Source: Symbiodinium natans (Eukaryota > Sar > Dinophyceae > Suessiales > Symbiodiniaceae). From it: a DNA stretch of 29,341 nucleotides. The notes under the pieces were generated by a model. It had not been told where the DNA came from, ran no database searches, and was given only the letters and a program-made list of their open reading frames with translations. The translations under genes and the position numbers were made by a program. The stretch's first letter is position 1; each line of letters opens with the position of its first letter. Below are positions 23,001 to 29,327 of this stretch, piece after piece. The DNA is taken from contig CAJNDS010000482.1 of the NCBI GenBank assembly GCA_905221605.1, positions 100,001 through 129,341 of the forward strand, read 5' to 3'.

Positions 23001-25967
23001 CGAGCCTCGAAGTTAGGCTTTGGGGTTTGGAGTTTAGGGTTTAGGGTTTAGGGTTTAGGGTTTAGGGTTTGGGGTTTAATTAGGATTGAGGGACACCTTC
23101 ACCCCTCAGATGACCCCAGATTCAGCAGCGTAGCTTGACTCGGCACATTCGCCCATCGTCCTGCCTAGAAACCAGGGTTTAGGGGTTAGGGTTACTATCC
23201 CCTCACCCATCCCTAGAGTGAATCAGAACCATAGCCCCTACCGCCCAAGACCCTGACCACTCTAGCCCTGCAGGGGCAGGGGGGGGGGGGGGGTTTGGGG
23301 GTTTAGGGTTTCGGGTTTAGGTGTTAGGGCGTAGGGAATGTCAGGGCTGCTTCCATTCGAATCTACTCTCGCCAGCATCAGATCTACCTTTTGGATAGGT
23401 TTCCTAACAATCCTATAAGGGGGCTTTGTAGTGCTCACGAAGGACTGGGTTCTTAAACTAGCACAAAAGTTGTTGACACCCATTGTCACAGAACCCTCTT
23501 CTTATCCTCCTCCATCTTCACAAATGGGCGCGGCATGGCGCGGCTCTTGCATGAAACACAAGTGGGGAAGCAGCCACTTCGGTTTGGGGGGTTAGCTAGC
23601 CCGCTGTATAGCCTAAATCCTACGTAAGCCTTAAACCCTGAACCCTAAGCCCTAAACCCTAGACCCTAGACCCTAAACCCTAAACCCCAAACCCTAAACC
23701 CTAAACCCTAAACCCTAAACCCTAAACCCTAAACCCTAAACCCTAAACCCTAAACCCTAAACCCTAAACCCTAAACCCTAAACCCTAAACCCCAAGCCAG
23801 ACACCCGCAGCATCCGCTCAGGTCATCCGGCAGGCGGCCTCGGATCGGACGCTTGCAGCCAGGATCCCCAGAACCTTTGTCTGGGTTTAGGGTTTAGGGT
23901 TTAGGGTTTAGGGTTTAGGGTTTAGGGTTTAGGGTTTAGGGTTTAGGGTTCAGGGTGCAGGGTTCAGGGTTCAGCGTTTAGGGGTTTTATACTTTCTTTG
24001 GTTCTGGATTCCCATTATAGCTACTTATACCTAGACAGTATATACTTTCTTTTTCCAGGGTCTACTCCAAAGTAGGGTTGTAGGTTCGGGGTTTGGGGTT
24101 TGCTTGGTAGCCCAGTGGCATCATTTTTTGTTTTGCCTTTTTGGGGTTCAAGGTTCCCTTGCAAAGTAACCAACCGAAGACTGGGGCCCTCATCAAAATT
24201 TGGTTACTAGGCGGCCTAGGCGACCATTTTTTGGCAGTTTGGGGTGCAGGTGCAGGCCATCGCGTGCGATAGCTAGGCTCCTTTCTCGTTCCACGTGCCT
24301 CAGTCGTTCGAGAGTAGTATAGTGGGTATGAAGTTCAAGGTCAAGAACTTAGCGTACAGCAGAGGGAGGAGCATTAGGGGTTCACGAAAGTTGTGTGGTC
24401 AGTTGCAAACAGTGTCCTGCACTCCGAGCAACGATTCAAGCCCTGAACCCTCAGTCCAATAAACCCAAACCGAAGAGAGTGCGAAACCAGGCATTCAGGG
24501 GTTAGAGTTTAGGGTTTACTAGGACCCGGAATAGGCCCTATTCACTTTTTTGGGGGCCTTAGGTTCCCTTATGAGCCCCTTAAACCAAAAGGGTTCCTAG
24601 GTTACTCTTGTGTCACCCTAAACCATAAGCCCTTAACCCTAAACCCCAACACCCTAAACTCGAAGGCGGGGGTGGCTTGTTTGTTCGATGTTCAGACCTT
24701 AAACCCTAAACCCTAAACCCTAAACCCTAAACCCTAAACCCTAAACCCTAAACCCTAAACCCTAAACCCTAAACCCTAAACCCTAAACCCTAAACCCTAA
24801 ACCCTAAACCCTAAACCCTAAACCCTAACCCTAAACCCTAAACCCCCGACGAACCCCCAACTTCCGCATAAGACCTGAGCCCCTAACCCTGAATCTAAGG
24901 TCGGAACCATGGGGCCCTTGGAACCATGGGGCCCTTATTGTACATAGTGCACATAAGGGTTCTATAACAAGGGACCCAACTGATTGGGCCTGGGTCTGAA
25001 GGGGTTTAGGGGTTCAGGGCCATAAGAGCTCTATGGTCTCTTACCCTCTTTAAAGGGTTCTGATGTATGGGCCCTTAATTTGTAGAGGGTATATAAGGGG
25101 TATATAAGGGGTTCCCTCATACTGAGTACCCTAGACTGAATGTCAGGTCGTGGGAGCAGTCTCCGGGAGCGTCTGGGCCCCAGCAGCACTTTGGTGTGTA
25201 GGGTTGAGGGTTGAGGGTTGAGGGTTGAGGGCTTAGGGTTTAGGGTTTCGGCGGCTCACGCTGGCCATCATCTCGTTTTCGGTTCTGCGTGGGAGGGGTC
25301 TTTAGGGTTGGGGATGGGGCTAGGCCTAAGAAACGATCCTTTGGTGTTGAGGGTGCATCTTTGTATTTGTGGCTTAGGGTTAGGGGGGGGGGGCTTATAT
25401 CCTAAACTAAATCTAAACTAAATCTTGTTCCTTCAAATCTCCCTAGAGGCTCTGCTGTAGGCTGTGGTATCCCACCGACTTAAGCGTATGTTCGAGCCTT
25501 CAAGAAGACTTAGGGAAGAAGCAACGTGGTTTGAGTATGTTTTCAAAGGACTAAAGGAGGGACCCTCATAAAGGACCTTAGGGGTTCTTTGGGGGTTATT
25601 TAGGGGCTACTTGGGTATACAGGGACTCTATAAGGTATATGTAGGGGTTATTTTGTGGGAGTAAGATTCAGGGTCCCTTCTAGGGGGGTCCCTCCTTCTA
25701 CCCCTTAATGTTTGAGTTTAAAGGGGTTCCTAAGGGAGGGGTTCAAAGGGGGGTAGGCACCTCGAGCCTGCGGGAGTAGTGGGGAGTATTAGGGAACCTT
25801 GGGTTACATACCCCCCTCTTCAACCCCCCTCCCTTAAGAACCCTATAATTTCACTTGTTCGGGTGTAGGGCCACTTCCATGACCCCGAAGCCCGAAACCC
25901 GGGGACGCCTGAGGTGCTGGGCATGGTTATCATTATCTACTTCCTCATGCTCAAGCTGTACGGCTGA
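14042..25967 (+). CDS. Multi-exon membrane/secreted protein gene, copy 2; possible NDNF-like family
   Basis: Tandem paralog of copy 1, same strand. Firm exons: 15335-15384, 16079-16127, 16735-16772, 17481-17524, 17878-17943, 18487-18528, 19239-19312, 19657-19715, 20732-20784, 21059-21112, 21254-21333, 21432-21512, 21703-21757, 22573-22602, 23822-23854, 25147-25170, 25914-25967 (TGA). Candidate 5' exons, unpaired because copy 1 is cut: 14042-14065, 14148-14180 (hydrophobic, signal-peptide-like), 14585-14641, 14763-14836, 14978-15041 and one near 15103. The predicted product has an N-terminal signal, several N-x-S/T sites, many cysteines and a single C-terminal helix, so it should face the outside or lumen. 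Its biochemical role is unknown; NDNF/Nord proteins are secreted FN3 proteins, and the resemblance here is remote. Confidence 0.7.
14069..14133. repeat. CCCTAAA array, pure
   Basis: Between candidate e1 and e2. Confidence 0.95.
14148..14180 (+). CDS. Copy 2 candidate exon e2, signal-peptide core
   Basis: After CCACTTAG: ACLFVLGLSSL, a typical hydrophobic core, with donor GTGCGA in phase 0. Fits an exported protein with a C-terminal helix. Confidence 0.4.
14215..14355. repeat. TTTAGGG array
   Basis: Right after candidate e2. Confidence 0.93.
14363..14459 (+). repeat. Dispersed repeat D, second copy
   Basis: GGCCTTAGCTAGGGCTTACG onward; partner of 4311-4412 in opposite orientation. Between candidate exons e2 and e3 of copy 2. 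Both copies are bordered by telomere-like arrays. Confidence 0.7.
14479..14561. repeat. CCCTAAA array
   Basis: Just before candidate e3. Confidence 0.95.
14585..14641 (+). CDS. Copy 2 candidate exon e3
   Basis: After GCCAG: DVSSVCYHEDYANATGTC, two cysteines and an N-A-T site. Phase 0 at the start fits e2. The 3' end is uncertain; several GC donors are in phase. Confidence 0.4.
14661..14726. repeat. CCCTAAA array
   Basis: Before e4. Confidence 0.95.
14763..14836 (+). CDS. Copy 2 exon e4
   Basis: Between CTTAG and GTGGGG. Starts VHPQAPEIRDGETVYRE and ends with NMTH plus two bases of an Arg codon that e5 completes, so phase agrees. Contains an N-M-T site. Confidence 0.55.
14857..14925. repeat. 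TTTAGGG array
   Basis: After e4. Confidence 0.93.
14978..15041 (+). CDS. Copy 2 exon e5
   Basis: After GCACAG the first base completes Arg, then WFYRNEDVNVMPRAQ and LLQRL. A donor at GTGGTA or GTAGAC leaves phase 0. The two possible ends differ by three bases. Confidence 0.55.
15059..15092. repeat. CCCTAAA array, short
   Basis: Between e5 and candidate e6. Another lies at 15217-15264. Confidence 0.95.
15103..15172 (+). CDS. Copy 2 candidate exon e6
   Basis: Unique, telomere-free stretch with an open frame DLFFDTVSFCGAS. Ends are not set and another frame is open too. Included only because blocks of this kind in the locus are usually exons. Confidence 0.25.
15335..15384 (+). CDS. Copy 2 exon e7
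   Basis: After TTGGCAG: VIVNLEPCRGVVYLFAW. Paired with 527-576; same inferred 50-nt length with a possible GA donor. Confidence 0.7.
15474..15515. repeat. (GAT)n microsatellite
   Basis: GATGATGATGATGGTGATG and so on, grading into GAGGAGGAG. Confidence 0.9.
15524..15930. other. Unique insert in e7-e8 intron of copy 2
   Basis: About 400 telomere-free bases with no partner in copy 1. Holds long overlapping frames on both strands (124 codons minus, 121 codons plus). The minus frame has a varied composition with YDYGDLDEDGRW and PYSLMYGLLADPRF. It may be a captured fragment of another gene; neither strand is proven. Confidence 0.3.
15936..16023. repeat. CCCTAAA array, pure
   Basis: Before e8 of copy 2. 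Confidence 0.95.
16079..16127 (+). CDS. Copy 2 exon e8
   Basis: VRKTRRCYPDPYSPSL, followed within a few bases by a TTTAGGG array, so the repeat lies almost on the 5' splice site. Confidence 0.65.
16132..16206. repeat. TTTAGGG array, pure
   Basis: Starts within five bases of the end of e8. Confidence 0.95.
16240..16272 (+). other. Copy 2 block e9, coding status uncertain
   Basis: Aligned part of a block open in copy 2; with an acceptor at GGCAG (16229-16230) it would read DVHMSEHPFSAPRAP and keep phase to e10. The paired block in copy 1 has a stop in this frame. Confidence 0.35.
16325..16720. repeat. TTTAGGG (16325-16377) and CCCTAAA (16645-16720), opposed
   Basis: Both lie before e10 of copy 2. 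The 265 bases between hold a small CCATGTGG/CCACATGG hairpin and the GT repeat, no gene. Confidence 0.93.
16536..16551. repeat. (GT)n microsatellite
   Basis: Eight GT units. Confidence 0.85.
16735..16772 (+). CDS. Copy 2 exon e10
   Basis: CIDIRPGFERRE; 38 nt; donor GCCCCT. Phase 0 end meets the phase 0 start of e11. Confidence 0.7.
16833..17156. repeat. TTTAGGG (16833-16922) and CCCTAAA (17112-17156), opposed
   Basis: In the e10-e11 intron of copy 2. Confidence 0.93.
17238..17310. repeat. TTTAGGG array, broken
   Basis: Third array of the e10-e11 intron of copy 2. Confidence 0.88.
17481..17524 (+). CDS. Copy 2 exon e11
   Basis: AALCEWTHFVFGTE plus two bases; donor GTCGCA. Same length and phase as 2154-2197. 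Confidence 0.7.
17571..17819. repeat. TTTAGGG (17571-17615) and CCCTAAA (17796-17819)
   Basis: At the two ends of the e11-e12 intron; copy 1 has neither. Confidence 0.9.
17878..17943 (+). CDS. Copy 2 exon e12
   Basis: SEIDGSRDGSPTFFELPL and then SSTK completed by e13. Donor GTGGCC is followed at once by a long TTTAGGG array. Confidence 0.8.
17956..18463. repeat. TTTAGGG (17956-18058) and CCCTAAA (18391-18463), opposed
   Basis: At the two ends of the e12-e13 intron of copy 2. The 330 bases between are unique to this copy, with short frames on both strands that I do not accept as genes. Confidence 0.93.
18487..18528 (+). CDS. Copy 2 exon e13
   Basis: HFISVYAPEDSATW; 42 nt, one codon shorter than copy 1, phase kept; GC donor. 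Confidence 0.75.
18540..19230. other. Mostly telomere-free intron stretch
   Basis: The e13-e14 intron of copy 2. Should hold one undetected exon, because e13 ends in phase 2 and e14 starts in phase 0. No safe candidate seen. Confidence 0.4.
19239..19312 (+). CDS. Copy 2 exon e14
   Basis: YTLTILADIGRYPRPG, then SNGRITAR; donor GTGCGC. No long TTTAGGG array in the intron before it, unlike copy 1. Confidence 0.75.
19433..19620. repeat. CCCTAAA-like tract
   Basis: Degenerate at its left, cleaner at its right; before e15 of copy 2. Confidence 0.88.
19657..19715 (+). CDS. Copy 2 exon e15
   Basis: QLTEMQVQLSWDAAEF; CCCTAAA-rich DNA before it and a variant TTTAGGG array after it, as in copy 1. Confidence 0.75.
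19726..19830. repeat. TTTAGGG array with clustered TCTAGGG and TGTAGGG units
   Basis: Four TCTAGGG then three TGTAGGG in a row, after e15 of copy 2. Confidence 0.9.
20019..20130. mobile_element. Family 2 element, degenerate
   Basis: Left GCTCAGTAGTACCC, inner GGTTCCCTTATAAACC, right GGTTACTGGGCAGCCTAG. In the e15-e16 intron of copy 2. Confidence 0.5.
20438..20501. repeat. C-rich (C6-8 G)n tract, strong G-quadruplex potential on minus strand
   Basis: Runs of five to eight C separated by single G, at least eight runs. The minus-strand glycine-rich frame over it is an artefact. Confidence 0.9.
20640..20698. repeat. TTTAGGG array
   Basis: Before e16 of copy 2, against the usual orientation. 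Confidence 0.9.
20732..20784 (+). CDS. Copy 2 exon e16
   Basis: VAQAKQYWVYSSMLLES; donor GTGGGG. Confidence 0.78.
20823..20955. repeat. TTTAGGG array with TTCAGGG cluster
   Basis: After e16 of copy 2. Confidence 0.93.
21059..21112 (+). CDS. Copy 2 exon e17
   Basis: DNRTNMAVFLRPDKIMNT; most differences from copy 1 are silent. Confidence 0.75.
21254..21333 (+). CDS. Copy 2 exon e18
   Basis: VCGLQNNTDRQYTIDRFSE, then PACGCFW where copy 1 has LGYTFLW. The sharp change from identity to divergence falls inside the exon. Confidence 0.68.
21378..21425. repeat. CCCTAAA array
   Basis: Before e19 of copy 2; same site as in copy 1. Confidence 0.93.
21432..21512 (+). CDS. Copy 2 exon e19
   Basis: CLPEVPADQCSNGKCNVT and then IDGVITDK; single copy of the unit doubled in copy 1. 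Ends before GCAGCA. Confidence 0.75.
21579..21643. repeat. TTTAGGG array, pure
   Basis: After e19 of copy 2; copy 1 has a shorter run at 7205-7245. Confidence 0.95.
21703..21757 (+). CDS. Copy 2 exon e20
   Basis: YVFNIVAESTVGDHRMAY with a textbook GTGAGT donor, the best splice site in the locus and the anchor for the exon model. Confidence 0.82.
22289..22540. repeat. CCCTAAA-like degenerate tract with a doubled segment
   Basis: AATAACCCTAAGACCCCCTT and TCGCCCCAAGTTT occur twice (about 22442 and 22526), a local duplication. Before e21 of copy 2. Confidence 0.85.
22573..22602 (+). CDS. Copy 2 exon e21 (30-nt micro-exon)
   Basis: AGLIMRTDWE between TTGAG and GTGGGG. Confidence 0.75.
22660..22692. 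repeat. TTTAGGG array, short
   Basis: After e21 of copy 2; a second run lies at 23020-23075. Confidence 0.88.
23278..23293. repeat. poly(G) run
   Basis: About 14 or more G, leading into GTTTGGGGGTTTAGGG. Confidence 0.9.
23631..23792. repeat. CCCTAAA array
   Basis: Ends 29 bases before e22 of copy 2. Confidence 0.95.
23822..23854 (+). CDS. Copy 2 exon e22
   Basis: VIRQAASDRTL, then a GCAGCC donor in phase 0. Confidence 0.65.
23883..23985. repeat. TTTAGGG array
   Basis: Starts 28 bases after e22 of copy 2. Confidence 0.95.
24103..24220. mobile_element. Family 2 element
   Basis: CTTGGTAGCCCAGTGG at left, GGTTCCCTTGCAAAGTAACC inside, GGTTACTAGGCGGCCTAGG at right. In the e22-e23 intron of copy 2. 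Confidence 0.55.
24521..24615. mobile_element. Degenerate family 2 relative
   Basis: Holds the GGTTCCCTTATGAGCCCC core and a right-side AGGTTACTC, without clear ends. Similar to 20030-20120. Confidence 0.35.
24692..24845. repeat. CCCTAAA array, pure, about 20 units
   Basis: In the e22-e23 intron, opposed to 23883-23985. Confidence 0.95.
24902..24936. repeat. Short tandem duplication
   Basis: GGAACCATGGGGCCCTT twice in direct order. Confidence 0.7.
25040..25110. repeat. GGGCCCTTA-type dispersed repeat, copy b
   Basis: TTTAAAGGGTTCTGATGTAT, GGGCCCTTA and TATAAGGGGTATATAAGGGG. Lies before e23 in copy 2, whereas copy a lies after e23 in copy 1, so it is not simply shared by descent. Confidence 0.45.
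25147..25170 (+). CDS. Copy 2 exon e23 (24-nt micro-exon)
   Basis: VVGAVSGS between GTCAG and GTCTGG; first part of the membrane helix. Confidence 0.65.
25199..25250. repeat. TTGAGGG / TTTAGGG array
   Basis: Four TTGAGGG units in a row, after e23 of copy 2. Confidence 0.9.
25554..25697. mobile_element. MITE-like element, family 3
   Basis: Inverted ends AAGGAGGGACC / GGTCCCTCCTT around about 120 bases rich in AGGGGTTA. No second full copy found. Confidence 0.5.
25724..25844. mobile_element. MITE-like element, family 4
   Basis: Long inverted ends: GGTTCCTAAGGGAGGGG at left, CCCCCTCCCTTAAGAACC at right, continuing inward through GGGGGGTA / TACCCCCC. Lies just before the terminal exon of copy 2. 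Confidence 0.6.
25914..25967 (+). CDS. Copy 2 terminal exon e24, membrane helix and stop
   Basis: VLGMVIIIYFLMLKLYG then TGA; shares 17 of 18 codons at the amino-acid level with copy 1, counting the stop. Confidence 0.8.
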   Translation: MLGMVIIIYFLMLKLYG

Positions 25968-25974
25968 GATGGGG

Positions 25975-26200
25975 TGTAGGGTTTAGGAGTTAGGGCTTAG
26001 GGCTTCGGGTTTAGGGTTTAGGGTTTAGGGTTACACCTGTAGTCGAACGCACCCCTAAGAAACGGACCTTGAGTCCGGCAAACCCCCCGCGTCTGTGTGA
26101 GGGGGCTGTTTCACCCTTGGGGGTTTAGGGTTTAGGGTTTAGGGTTTAGGGTTTAGGGTTTAGGGTTTAGGGTTTAGGGTTTAGGGTTTAGGGTTTAGGG
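25975..26200. repeat. TTTAGGG arrays 25975-26032 and 26120-26200
   Basis: Directly downstream of the copy 2 stop. Copy 1 has a C-rich array at this point instead. Confidence 0.93.
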
Positions 26201-26450
26201 GTCACCAATTGTCTCGCTTCTGCTGTTCTCCACGCTTCACCCAGGGAGACCTACTGTGATAGTTTGGGCTTTACCTGGGTTTACGCCTTGAAGGCCGTGT
26301 CTCACTGGTTTCACCCCTGAAATGCAAAGGTGGCAACCTTCAACCCCATAAACCCTGGCAACTTTCACCGCTAAATCCGAAATCCTAAACCCTAAACCCT
26401 AAACCCTAAACCCTAAACCCTAAATCAGCGAGTTCCGCCTTTGCGCGTGT

Positions 26451-26488
26451 GTGCCCTCGCGCACGGCTCTCTGCACCACAAAGGGGAG
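26451..26488 (+). other. Conserved 3'-flank block T, copy 2
   Basis: Partner of 11719-11766. Confidence 0.5.
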
Positions 26489-26591
26489 TGATGTTGATGG
26501 TAGAATTTAGGGTTTAGGGTTATGAAGCCACTTGCTGCAAACAGGACGCAACAATAATCCAGCCCATGAGGTGGAGGAGTTATTTGTTAGC

Positions 26592-26662
26592 AGCCCCTTT
26601 GCTTTGATGTGCCCAGCCAGTGCAGCAAGGAACATGCCGCCATCTGCACGAGGAATAAACAT
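26592..26662 (+). other. Conserved 3'-flank block U, copy 2
   Basis: Partner of 12291-12352. Only about 140 bases from block T here, against about 570 in copy 1, because copy 1 gained repeats between them. Confidence 0.5.
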
Positions 26663-26678
26663 GAAGACAGCTTGCGCA

Positions 26679-26851
26679 ACCCTAAACCCTAAACATCCCT
26701 AAACGCTAAACCCTAAACCCTAAACCCTAAACCCTAAACCCTAAACCCTAAACCCTAAACCCTAAACCCTAAACCCTAAACCCTAAACCTTAAACCCTAA
26801 ACCCTAAACCCTAAACCCTAAACCCTAAACCCTAACCCTAAACCCTAAGTG
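26679..26851. repeat. CCCTAAA array, about 20 units
   Basis: Between block U and the palindromic element. Confidence 0.95.
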
Positions 26852-26889
26852 CACGTGAGCAGCAGTAGGACTCAAACACACGCATCATA

Positions 26890-27044
26890 TGTGTGTACTT
26901 GGAGGTTCATGGTACTTGTTAACCATTTGTTTTCTGTACTTTTTATAACCCAAATCCTTATTGGGGCACTTAAGGGGCTTATAAGTGGGTTATAAGTACA
27001 GTTATAATGGATTAGTAAGTACCATGAACCTCCAAGTATGTGTG
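26890..27044. mobile_element. Near-perfect palindromic element (hairpin)
   Basis: Arms of about 35 bases (TACTTGGAGGTTCATGGTAC and its complement) enclose a second inverted pair (ATAACCCA / TGGGTTAT). Nearly the whole 155 bases can fold on itself. Looks like a foldback MITE; no coding capacity. Confidence 0.7.
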
Positions 27045-27109
27045 CTGAACATGGAGCAGGGTTCTGGATCGTCGGGTTGCAAGTGCTGCCGACACGCCCT
27101 GCACCTGGC

Positions 27110-27156
27110 AACCCTAAACCCTAAACCCTAAACCCTAAACCCCAAACCCTAAACCC
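27110..27156. repeat. CCCTAAA array, last of the window
   Basis: No telomere-like DNA occurs after this point, which marks the edge of the intronless gene insertion. The 238 bases from 27157 to 27394 hold no recognised feature. Confidence 0.93.
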
Positions 27157-27394
27157 AATTGCGTTGCCAAATAAGTCTCATTGACCGACCTAGTGGCTAG
27201 TGCCGACTTTGTTTTCCATGCGGGTCATAGGGTGTCGTTTTCAGCCGACACGTCCTTTGTTGAAGGATATGATTCGATCTGCTTCAATCCCGGTGCGGTG
27301 AGGAACACATGCTTTGGGATATGCTTCACAGTAGATTTTGTGTCAGTACTGCTTAGGGCATTCTGATGTCGCGGTCTTCTGCCACCTTTGTAAG

Positions 27395-27417
27395 CCGGCA
27401 GCCGTTTCTGGCTTAAG
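27395..27417 (+). other. Probable relic of the dinoflagellate spliced leader
   Basis: The 23 bases align to the 21-nt core of the known dinoflagellate leader (CCGTAGCCATTTTGGCTCAAG, split here as CCGTAGCCATT and TTGGCTCAAG) with 18 matches, two one-base insertions and three transitions. It lies 63 nt before the ATG of an intronless gene, where a leader would sit in a copied mRNA. Confidence 0.55.
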
Positions 27418-27480
27418 AGTTTGAGTGACAGGGGGCGTGCAACTAACTAAGTGTAGCTTGAAGCCAGGTCACGCGGGGCC
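27418..27480 (+). other. 5' UTR of the intronless gene
   Basis: 63 nt between the leader-like relic and the ATG. No upstream ATG. Nothing promoter-like is recognised. Confidence 0.45.
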
Positions 27481-28656
27481 ATGCCGCAAGCTTCGTTGAC
27501 GTTGAACACGAAGACGCCGGCCGGAGAGAGCTGCGCAAAGCTTCGTTCCGAGATTGCCGCCCTGATGGAACGCCATGAAAGCAGCTTCGAGCTCAGCGCT
27601 GGCGGCAAGACCCTGGAGGATACCGACAAAGTTCCCGACTCCCCCGTGACGATCACGCTCGTGAACCTGTCCTGGGAGGGTGCCACTCCAGCTAGGGTGA
27701 AGGACCTGGGGGGCGGGGAGTTCACGGTGGTTGGTGAGGCTATGAAGGGAAGCGGCCACTTCAACTTCATGTGCAACACGGGCTTCACTGATGGCGTGGG
27801 CTACTTTGAGGTCGAGGTGCTTGAGGGCGACGGCCCCTTCATCGGTGTGACCACGAAGGCCGGCTTCAAGGAGGGATACAAAATCCGCGCCCTCGAGTTC
27901 GGTGGTCCCGGCAATCTCTCGGACGGCTCAGGGTTGAAGCGTGGCGGCTTTGGCGAGCCCGTCAAGAAGGGATCGGTCATTGGCTTCACCTTGGACCTGA
28001 CCGATGGTAGCTCCGTTGGGATGACCGTGTGGGATGGCGACAAGTGCTTGGGCGAGGCCTACAAGGGCTGCAAGCGTGAGAAAGGGGCCACCGTCTACCC
28101 TGTCGTTTGCGCCCGCAAGCCAGGGGATCGTTTCAAGCTTTCCCTGAAGCGCCAGCCACGGGTCCAGGAGAAGCGGACCCCTCATCCGGCCCACAACTCC
28201 TGGGAGCTTACACGCTTCGTGCAGGATGGGGCCACCGTCAGCTTGGATGAAGCCCAAACAGCGAAGGGAGCTGGTCGGGGTCGTGCCTACATCGGCCCGG
28301 GCGAGCCACCAAAGGGGCATCTCGTGATGCAGCTGGAGCAAAGCGCAGGTGATGCTAACGAGTTCAAGCTGCACTTCAAGCTCTTCAACATCCTGAACAC
28401 CAAAGTGACCATCACGGGCAGCTCCGGCAGCACGGAGAATCTGGACGTGGGCCTGATCCTCGGCACGAGGGTGCTGTCACCTATTCAGGACTTCGAGAAC
28501 AAGCTTTCAACGGCACTCTCCTCCGTTGACAGCTGGACCTTGACCGGCTCGGGTGAGAATGCTAAGCTCACCATGCGCAGCGCCGATGTGGAGTTGGCCT
28601 TCGATTGGGTCGACAAAGCCATGCAGGAGCCCGTCTCTGACGTGGCCTTGCCCTGA
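27481..28656 (+). CDS. Intronless gene, 391-aa protein: ubiquitin-like, SPRY and META-like domains
   Basis: The only long uninterrupted gene here, GC-rich at third positions and unlike its surroundings. Residues about 5-62 look ubiquitin-like (LSAGGKTLED ... VTITLVNL). Residues about 85-225 look like a SPRY/B30.2 domain (GVGYFEVEVLEG, FIGVTTKAGF, GSVIGFTLDL, VWDGDKCLGEAYKGC). Residues about 238-378 resemble a META/HslJ fold: SWELTRF near its start, NTKVTITGSSG, an LGTRVLSP stretch, then an E-N-K-L-x-x-A-L helix and a final strand pair. No signal peptide or membrane helix, so probably cytosolic. SPRY domains bind partner proteins; the role here is unknown. ATG at 27481 is the first in this frame after the leader relic. 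No introns, an upstream leader-like sequence and a 3' A tract suggest a retrocopy. Three overlapping minus-strand frames are taken as shadows. Confidence 0.88.
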   Translation: MPQASLTLNTKTPAGESCAKLRSEIAALMERHESSFELSAGGKTLEDTDKVPDSPVTITLVNLSWEGATPARVKDLGGGEFTVVGEAMKGSGHFNFMCNTGFTDGVGYFEVEVLEGDGPFIGVTTKAGFKEGYKIRALEFGGPGNLSDGSGLKRGGFGEPVKKGSVIGFTLDLTDGSSVGMTVWDGDKCLGEAYKGCKREKGATVYPVVCARKPGDRFKLSLKRQPRVQEKRTPHPAHNSWELTRFVQDGATVSLDEAQTAKGAGRGRAYIGPGEPPKGHLVMQLEQSAGDANEFKLHFKLFNILNTKVTITGSSGSTENLDVGLILGTRVLSPIQDFENKLSTALSSVDSWTLTGSGENAKLTMRSADVELAFDWVDKAMQEPVSDVALP

Positions 28657-29198
28657 GCCAGCACCTACCCCCCCAGGCAGGTCGTGAGAAGAGGACCCGA
28701 GCTCTAGGTTGCGACTAACGTTCGTTTTCCGTCAGATTGTCTACCGTGCTTCCGCCCATTGTGGCCGCCGGTGGCCAAGTGTTTCTCACGGGAGTCTGTG
28801 TGAGGGGTCCTCTGGAACTAGAACTTGATCCTCAACGGTAAAGTGGGCATTTCGCAGGGTCCTTCGGAACAGCTCCGCCATTCTTGTAGGTTTCCTTAGG
28901 CTACTGACATCGCTTGAATTCTGCGTATGTGGCGCAATGAACATGTGCGGGTAGAATGTGAAATCTATTTTGTTTTCTAACATTTGCCCCCACCAACAGA
29001 CGTTACAACCAATGCATTTGGAAACGAGATACTATTTAATGAATGGTAACTTTTATGAAAAGTGATTCTTGGATTCCAAAAGAAGGATTGGGTAAGATAC
29101 TGGAAAGGTTTTGATCCCCCTCGCGACGACATTATATCCTTTTATATAAATATCGTTATAATATAAATGAAATACGTTCTCAAAGCCGGCCTTTAATA
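28657..29198 (+). other. 3' UTR region of the intronless gene
   Basis: About 540 bases with no credible gene, becoming AT-rich toward 29140. Ends at CTTTAATAAAA just before the A-rich tract. The two small minus-strand frames here are not supported. Confidence 0.5.
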
Positions 29199-29241
29199 AA
29201 AAAAACAACAACAACAACAACAAAAACAACAAAAAAAAAAA

Positions 29242-29327
<86 letters not shown>

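Noticed and set aside
27447-28374. Several minus-strand frames opposite the intronless gene
   Set aside because: Shadows of a GC-rich coding strand; the plus frame is far longer and has recognisable domain patterns.
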